Source: Mycolicibacter longobardus
Lineage (GTDB): Bacteria; Actinomycetota; Actinomycetes; Mycobacteriales; Mycobacteriaceae
NCBI RefSeq assembly: GCF_002102265.1
Contig: NZ_LQPG01000017.1
Coordinates: 186,001-250,000 of the forward strand
Direction: 5' to 3'
DNA: 64,000 nt
Of this stretch, positions 59,337 through 64,000 are shown piece by piece. Under the pieces are notes generated by a model. It searched no databases. It had not been told where the DNA came from and was given only the letters and a program-made list of their open reading frames with translations. How positions within the stretch are numbered: the stretch's first letter is position 1; each line of letters begins with the position of its first letter. A program made the position numbers and the translations under genes.

Positions 59337-60029
59337 CTACAGAACCGCTTGCCCGACCAGCGCTCGCCGCGCCAGCAGGCGCCGGACCGCATCATCCATG
59401 TGTTCGTCGATCAGCCGGACCGCCAGCGCTTCGTCGCCGGCACCGATCGCCTTGCGCAGCACGACATGTTCGGCGACCTGCTCGCGCAGGTCGGGGTAGG
59501 CATCTTCGAGTTCGCCGAGCAGTATCCGGGTTTCCGAAAGCAGGGTCCGCATCGCGCGGTGCAATCGCGGACTGCCCGCGCATTCGACCAACACCTCGTG
59601 AAATGCCTGGTCGGCGTCGGCCGCAGCGGCGCCGTCGCCGCGGGAGGCGGCGACGCGCAGCGCCTCCACCGGACTACGCAGCCGGGCGGCCGCCGCGCGG
59701 GGGTCGCCGCGCAGCACCTCGATCACGGCGGCGCGTTCGATGGCCTTGCGGGCCTGGTAGACGTCGCGCACATCGTCATCGGTGAGTTTGACCACGAAGA
59801 TGCCCCGGTTGCGTTCACTGCGCAGCAAGCCCTCGGCCACCAGACGCTGCATGGCCTCGCGCAATGGTCCGCGGGACACCTCGAACTGCGCGGCCAGGCT
59901 CGCCTCGCCGAGTTGTTGACCGGGTGCCAGCCGCCCGCGGGTGATCGCCTCCCGGAGTAGTTCGGCGATCAGCTCGGCGGTGGAGGGCCGGCTCAACGGT
60001 GCGAACCCGGCATCTTGTGAGATCGTCAT
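59337..60029 (-). CDS. GntR-family (FadR/FCD) regulator
   Basis: A 230-residue regulator: helix-turn-helix LGEASLAAQFEVSRGPLREA and LVAEGLLRSERNRGIFV (residues ~40-80), then an all-helical FCD domain with acidic/His positions (QAFHEVLVECAGS, EHMDDAV). Last gene of a three-gene operon with the two racemase-like genes (ATGA overlap). The likely operator is ATTGTTGACAAT in the divergent gap. Confidence 0.87.
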   Translation of the reverse strand: MTISQDAGFAPLSRPSTAELIAELLREAITRGRLAPGQQLGEASLAAQFEVSRGPLREAMQRLVAEGLLRSERNRGIFVVKLTDDDVRDVYQARKAIERAAVIEVLRGDPRAAAARLRSPVEALRVAASRGDGAAAADADQAFHEVLVECAGSPRLHRAMRTLLSETRILLGELEDAYPDLREQVAEHVVLRKAIGAGDEALAVRLIDEHMDDAVRRLLARRALVGQAVL

Positions 60030-60742
60030 CGCCCATCCTCAAACAATGTGCCCAGCCCGGTTGTGCGCCGGGCGATCCCGGCGATGCGCAAACCTTCCCA
60101 CACCGTCACCGCGTTGGCGGTCAGCACCGGTTTGCCGAGCAGTCGCTCCAGCTCCTCGACCTGGGCCACCGTGTGCATGGCGGTGTCGGGAATCAACAGC
60201 GCCTCCGCGCGGGGTGAGTCATTGTTCAGCGCCAGTTCCCGGACCTGACCTCGGGTCAGCCGACCCACCTCTGCTGCGGTCGGGATTCCGCCGTCTCCCA
60301 TCGCCTCGACGGTGACACCATGGGCGGCAATGAAATTCACGAACAGCTCGGCGATATCGTGCGGATAACTGGCGGCGACAGCCACCTGACGGCACCCCAG
60401 TGCGGCCAGGGCGTTCACAAAGGCGAAAGATGTGCTCGACGCGGGTACACCGGCCTCCGCGGCGAGCCGATCGACCTGTTCGGCGGCGCCGTCGGGTCCG
60501 AAGACGAAGCTGCCCGATGTACAGGCCCAGACCACTGCGGCCGGCCGGTGCGGCGCCAGCAGTGCGGCCCCCTGCGCGAGTCTGGCCGGGCTGCCGAGAT
60601 CCATCAGCTCCGGCACGGCATGCAGATCGGTGCCGTAGATGTGCGCGACGGGCAGATTCACCTCCAGTAGCCGGGCGGCGTGCGGGTAGTCGGACTCGGC
60701 GGCGTGGTCGGGGTAGATGAACCCGACTGTCGGAGCGCGCAT
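60026..60742 (-). CDS. Asp/Glu racemase-superfamily protein, one-cysteine form
   Basis: A 238-residue protein of the maleate isomerase/arylmalonate decarboxylase fold: VGFIYPDHAAESDY, VVWACTSGSF (first catalytic cysteine, C74), and KPVLTANAVTVWEGLR. At the place of the second catalytic cysteine it has LIPDTAMHT, with D186 where the neighbour has C200. One-cysteine members of this superfamily include decarboxylases and some hydantoin-related enzymes. ATG overlaps the previous stop by one base (TAATG type). Substrate unknown. Confidence 0.75.
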   Translation of the reverse strand: MRAPTVGFIYPDHAAESDYPHAARLLEVNLPVAHIYGTDLHAVPELMDLGSPARLAQGAALLAPHRPAAVVWACTSGSFVFGPDGAAEQVDRLAAEAGVPASSTSFAFVNALAALGCRQVAVAASYPHDIAELFVNFIAAHGVTVEAMGDGGIPTAAEVGRLTRGQVRELALNNDSPRAEALLIPDTAMHTVAQVEELERLLGKPVLTANAVTVWEGLRIAGIARRTTGLGTLFEDGR

Positions 60743-61506
60743 TACGGCGCTCCGGTGAAGACGTCGCGGAGCCACCGGCCAGGGCCCATCATCGGCAGAT
60801 TCATCCGGCCCAGGCATGCCCACATGGTCAGTTGATTGGCCGTCAGGATGGGCTTGCCCAGCATCTGCTCCAGCGGATCGATGATGTCGTAGGTGCGCAG
60901 GTTGGTACAGCTGACGAAGACGGCCTGCGCCTCCGGGCGGTCGGCGGCGAGGATACGTTCGGCCACGGTGCGGTAGTTGACCTTCCAGATACCGCCGCCC
61001 AGGCCCAGATGATCCGAGTGCAGCACGGTAACCCCGAGCTGATTCAGGAAGACCCGCAGCAGGTCGGTCAGCTCCGCGTCGTAGGGCGTCAGCACGGACA
61101 CCCGGGAAATGTCGAGCGCGATAATCGCTTCGGCCAGCGCCCCCGACGTGGTGACCGCGGCCTTGGCACCCGCGGCTTCGATGGCGGACACCAGGGTCTT
61201 CTCGTAGTCGACGCCGTGGATGAAGCTGCCCGACGCGCACAGGTAAGCGACCACCTCCGGTTCGACGTGCAACACGTCTCGGGTGGCGGCCTGCAGGTGA
61301 TTGGTGTCGGAGACCAGTTCGGCCATGGCCCGGCTCACCGGGACGGGTTCGTAGTGGGTGCGCGCCAAGTGCAGCGTCACCTCCGCTGGGACCCAGCGCC
61401 ACAGCTCACGCTCGATCGCAAGATCGAACGGCGCGATGATTCCGATACCACGTTGGTCGACGGGACCGTCGAAGTCCGGCATGTCCGGAAACAGGGACAG
61501 ATCCAT
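60742..61506 (-). CDS. Asp/Glu racemase-superfamily protein, two-cysteine form (maleate isomerase-like)
   Basis: A 254-residue protein. Both catalytic cysteines are present: C90 (AYLCASGSF) and C200 (VFVSCTNLRT), as in maleate cis-trans isomerase and racemases; also KPILTANQLTMWACL. ATG 61506 follows a GGGGAAA site. The TTG start at 61557 would place the coding region across the operator. It is the first gene of the leftward operon; with the D-2-hydroxyacid dehydrogenase and amidase on the other side it suggests degradation of an amide of a C4-type or heterocyclic acid. Confidence 0.75.
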   Translation of the reverse strand: MDLSLFPDMPDFDGPVDQRGIGIIAPFDLAIERELWRWVPAEVTLHLARTHYEPVPVSRAMAELVSDTNHLQAATRDVLHVEPEVVAYLCASGSFIHGVDYEKTLVSAIEAAGAKAAVTTSGALAEAIIALDISRVSVLTPYDAELTDLLRVFLNQLGVTVLHSDHLGLGGGIWKVNYRTVAERILAADRPEAQAVFVSCTNLRTYDIIDPLEQMLGKPILTANQLTMWACLGRMNLPMMGPGRWLRDVFTGAP

Positions 61507-61546
61507 GGGTTTCCCCACTGACGTTTCACCCCCAGGCAAGCCCTGG

Positions 61547-61579
61547 ATTGTTGACAATCATACGATCTGTTTTTACGGT
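61547..61579. promoter_or_regulatory. GntR operator overlapping the promoter of the dehydrogenase-amidase genes
   Basis: ATTGTTGACAAT (61547-61558) is a perfect 12-bp palindrome, in the style of FadR-subfamily operators. It contains the consensus -35 TTGACA (61551-61556); TACGGT (61574-61579) is the -10 at 17 bases and lies 12 bases before the GTG at 61586. Repressor binding would cover the -35 and act on both directions. Confidence 0.65.
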
Positions 61580-61585
61580 GTCAAT

Positions 61586-62563
61586 GTGGACGCGCGTCCG
61601 GTGGTGACCGTCCAGCACGGCGAGGCGGTTCCCACCCAACTCGATTCGATCAGCGCAGACGCCGAGCTGCGCATGGTTACCTCGGCACGGCTGGCCGAGG
61701 GTATCGCCGGCGCCGACGTCCTGTTCTTGTACGACTTCTCTTCTCCGGCACTGGAATCGGTGTGGTCAGCCGCCGATGCCCTGCGGTGGGTTCAGGTAGC
61801 CGCCATCGGAGTGGATGCGGTGATGTTCGATGAGTTGATCGACAGTGACGTGGTCGTCACCAACTCCCGGGGCATCTTCGAGGAGCCCATCGCCGAGTAC
61901 GTGCTGGGTCAGATCCTGGCTTTTGCAAAGGATTTCCGACGATCGTGGGAGGCCCAGTGCGACGGGCGCTGGCAGCACTTCGACACCGAGCGGATCGCCG
62001 GTGGTTCGGTCACCGTTGTCGGGCCGGGGCCCGTCGGGCGCGCCATTGCCCGACTGCTGCGGGCTGTCGGAATGTCGGTGCGCGGCGTCGGTCGCTCCGA
62101 GCGAGAAGATCCCGACTTCGGCACGGTCACCACTGATGTGCTCGCCGCGGTCGGCGACGCCGACTACGTGGTGCTGGCGGCACCGCTGACGCCGCAGACC
62201 CGGGGGATGGTCGGCGCTGACGTGCTGGGTGCAATGCGTCCGACTGCACGACTGATCAACGTCGGCCGCGGCGAGTTGGTGGACACCGACGCCCTGGTGT
62301 CGGCACTGCAAGCCGGCGTCATCGCCGGCGCGGCGCTCGATGTCGTCGACCCGGAGCCGCTGCCGGTGGGCCATCCGCTCTGGACCGCTCCCAACGTGCG
62401 CCTGACTCCGCACAACAGCGGCGATATCCAAGGGTGGCGAAACATGTTGCAGCAGCAGTTTGTTGCCAACTTCAGGCGATACGCGGCCGGTCAGCCGCTA
62501 CACAACGTGGTCGACAAGCGTTCCGTGTCGGCGACCGCGCAGAGCGGAGAGCGGCGCACATGA
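61586..62563 (+). CDS. D-isomer-specific 2-hydroxyacid dehydrogenase
   Basis: A 326-residue NAD(P)-dependent enzyme. Seen: VVGPGPVGRAIARLLRAVG (Rossmann), LINVGRGELVDTDALV (catalytic Arg), VDPEPLPVGHPLW (Glu) and RLTPHNSG (His). The start is GTG 61586 (VDARPVVTVQ), in frame and leaderless; the longer frame overlaps the divergent gene and has no support. It could act on a D-hydroxy acid made by the racemase/isomerase pair. The amidase follows after ~40 bases. Confidence 0.85.
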   Translation: MDARPVVTVQHGEAVPTQLDSISADAELRMVTSARLAEGIAGADVLFLYDFSSPALESVWSAADALRWVQVAAIGVDAVMFDELIDSDVVVTNSRGIFEEPIAEYVLGQILAFAKDFRRSWEAQCDGRWQHFDTERIAGGSVTVVGPGPVGRAIARLLRAVGMSVRGVGRSEREDPDFGTVTTDVLAAVGDADYVVLAAPLTPQTRGMVGADVLGAMRPTARLINVGRGELVDTDALVSALQAGVIAGAALDVVDPEPLPVGHPLWTAPNVRLTPHNSGDIQGWRNMLQQQFVANFRRYAAGQPLHNVVDKRSVSATAQSGERRT

Positions 62564-62604
62564 CCCGTTACACACAGCGCGGAGCCGGTTGAGGGAGACA
62601 CGCC

Positions 62605-63975
62605 ATGACTGAGCCCACCGAACTGACCGCCCTGCAACTGGTCGCCGCCTACACCTCCGGCGAGCTGTCTCCGGTTGAAGCCACCGCGGCTGCGCTGGCC
62701 GCGATCACCGAACGCGACGGCGACGTCAATGCCTTCTGCCTGGTCGACGAGGAGGCGGCGCTCTCCGAAGCCCGTAAGTCCGAAGTCCGCTGGAGCGGCA
62801 ACTACACCAAGGGCCTACTCGACGGGGTGCCCATCGCCGTCAAAGACGTATTCCAGACAACCGGTTGGCCCACCCTGCGGGGCTCGCTGCTCACCGACGA
62901 CACCGGCCCGTGGCCCGACGACAGCCCGGCGGTGGACAAGATCCGTAACGACGGGATGGTGCTGCTCGGCAAGACGACCACCCCGGAACTGGCCTGGAAG
63001 GGCGTCACCGACAGCCCGCGCACCGGTGTCACCCGCAACCCGGCCGACCTCACCCGCACGGCCGGCGGTTCCTCGGGTGGCAGCGCCGCCGCGGTCGCAG
63101 CCGGGATGGCGCCCTTGGCGATCGGCACCGACGGCGGGGGCAGCATCCGTATCCCGGCGAGCTTCTGCGGAGTGGTCGGCTTCAAACCCACTCACGGACG
63201 GGTGCCGATGTATCCGATCAGTCCGTTCGGTCCGCTGGCACACGGGGGACCGCTCACCCGGACCGTCGAGGACGCCGCCATGCTGTTGGACATCATCGCG
63301 CTGCCGGATCACCGCGACCCCACGTCCCTTCCGCCGACGCTGACCACCTATCGCGGTGAACTCCGGCGCGAGGTGGTCGGTCTGGACGTCGCCTATTCGC
63401 CGAACCTCGGGTATGTCGATGTCGACCCGCAGATCGAGACCGCGGTCGCCGTGGCGGTGCAGGCGCTGGCCGATGCCGGGCTGAACGTCATGGCCGCCGA
63501 CCCGGGTTTCTCCGATCCGATCGATGCGTTCGAGGTGCTGTGGGCGACCGGGGTGGCCGGGAGCCTGCGGGGTCGGGAGTCCGACCGCGGGCTCGTCGAT
63601 CCGGGACTCGTCGACATGTGGGACCGCGGGATGGAAATTTCGGGGGTCGACTATCTGGCCGCCCGCCAGGTCAGTGTCGATCTGGGCATGGTCATGGGGC
63701 GGTTCCACGAACGGCACAACCTGCTGATCACGCCGACCACGCCGATTCCGGCGTTCACCGCCGGCCATGACGTGCCGACCGGCTCCGGTATGCGCTGGTG
63801 GGCTCAGTGGACGCCGTTCACCTACCCGTTCAACATGACGCAGCAACCGGCGCTGAGCATCCCGATCGGCACCACCTCCGACGGACTGCCGATCGGCATG
63901 CAGATCATCGGCCCCCGCCACAGCGACGATCTGGTGCTGGCGGCGGGCTTGTTCGCCGAGCGGGTCTTGGCCTGA
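62605..63975 (+). CDS. Amidase (amidase-signature family)
   Basis: A 456-residue hydrolase with the Lys-cisSer-Ser triad: IAVKDVFQTTG (Lys), TAGGSSGGSAAAVA (cis-Ser) and GTDGGGSIRIPASF (Ser). GAGGGAGA ribosome site before the ATG. Same family as GatA in this window but not linked to tRNA. With its cluster it likely hydrolyses an amide or half-amide to an acid. Confidence 0.88.
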   Translation: MTEPTELTALQLVAAYTSGELSPVEATAAALAAITERDGDVNAFCLVDEEAALSEARKSEVRWSGNYTKGLLDGVPIAVKDVFQTTGWPTLRGSLLTDDTGPWPDDSPAVDKIRNDGMVLLGKTTTPELAWKGVTDSPRTGVTRNPADLTRTAGGSSGGSAAAVAAGMAPLAIGTDGGGSIRIPASFCGVVGFKPTHGRVPMYPISPFGPLAHGGPLTRTVEDAAMLLDIIALPDHRDPTSLPPTLTTYRGELRREVVGLDVAYSPNLGYVDVDPQIETAVAVAVQALADAGLNVMAADPGFSDPIDAFEVLWATGVAGSLRGRESDRGLVDPGLVDMWDRGMEISGVDYLAARQVSVDLGMVMGRFHERHNLLITPTTPIPAFTAGHDVPTGSGMRWWAQWTPFTYPFNMTQQPALSIPIGTTSDGLPIGMQIIGPRHSDDLVLAAGLFAERVLA

Positions 63976-64000
63976 GCGGACGCCCGCCGAGAGGTCAGGC

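Noticed and set aside
60743..61402. Upstream extension of the one-cysteine racemase-like gene
   Set aside because: The extension is out-of-frame reading of the neighbouring gene; the family start is MRAPTVGFIYP at 60742.

Overview
The window is chromosomal DNA of a non-tuberculous Mycobacterium or a close relative. The evidence is high GC, many GTG starts, ATGA/GTGA gene overlaps, probable leaderless promoters, a PGRS protein, GjpA-type surface proteins, LpqA and LppZ lipoproteins, and a gene order that follows the M. tuberculosis Rv3027c to Rv2995c backbone: GNAT, PlsC-like acyltransferase, iscS, mnmA, lpqA, MetE-like, ligA, ACT protein, gatC, gatA, pfkA, gatB, lppZ, DoxX protein, cfp6, ilvB, ilvN, ilvC, serA, leuB. 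This assignment rests on remembered synteny and protein signatures; no search was run.

Layout. 1-6.2 kb: backbone genes (tRNA thiolation, Fe-S/sulfur transfer, lipid acylation), with lpqA apparently frameshifted. 6.2-18.7 kb: a complete type I-G (formerly I-U) CRISPR-Cas locus between the MetE-like gene and ligA. It has a 53-repeat array, a leader, and one translationally coupled operon, csb1-csb2-cas3-csb3-(cas4-cas1)-cas2, reading leftward toward the leader and array. Degenerate repeats mark the old (low-coordinate) end. 18.9-27.2 kb: ligA, then an island with a secreted PGRS-glycoside hydrolase family 5 fusion, a Baeyer-Villiger-type monooxygenase/alcohol dehydrogenase operon and a divergent TetR regulator. 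The same 17-bp palindrome lies in front of the PGRS-GH5 gene and between TetR and the monooxygenase. 27.2-34.1 kb: ACT protein, GatCAB amidotransferase, PfkA, TenA and small conserved proteins. 34.1-36.9 kb: two GjpA-like surface proteins separated by decayed copies of the gatB tail and of a DUF732 gene. 37.1-41.3 kb: lppZ, DoxX protein, cfp6, and a TetR/diiron-protein pair. 41.3-49.5 kb: branched-chain amino acid and serine synthesis (ilvBNC with a leader-peptide attenuator, serA, leuB), plus a third, 16-residue-repeat GjpA-like protein.

49.5-64 kb is catabolic. A single 11-gene operon reads leftward from 58.3 to 49.5 kb. It encodes a ring-hydroxylating dioxygenase, a small unknown protein, a dihydrodiol dehydrogenase, a class II aldolase-type decarboxylase, protocatechuate 3,4-dioxygenase, PcaB, a fused PcaC-PcaD (PcaL) and a 3-oxoacid CoA-transferase. 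This amounts to aromatic (probably o-phthalate-like) acid to protocatechuate to beta-ketoadipyl-CoA. An IclR regulator is divergent, and three TCTG-N5-CAGA sites lie between. A GntR-controlled divergent cluster follows, with two Asp/Glu racemase-superfamily proteins, a D-2-hydroxyacid dehydrogenase and an amidase.

The most unusual items are the I-G CRISPR locus with three spacers against one homologous site, the PGRS-GH5 fusion apparently lacking its catalytic nucleophile, the shared TetR operator, and the dioxygenase operon that has an 86-residue unknown protein and no ferredoxin or reductase.
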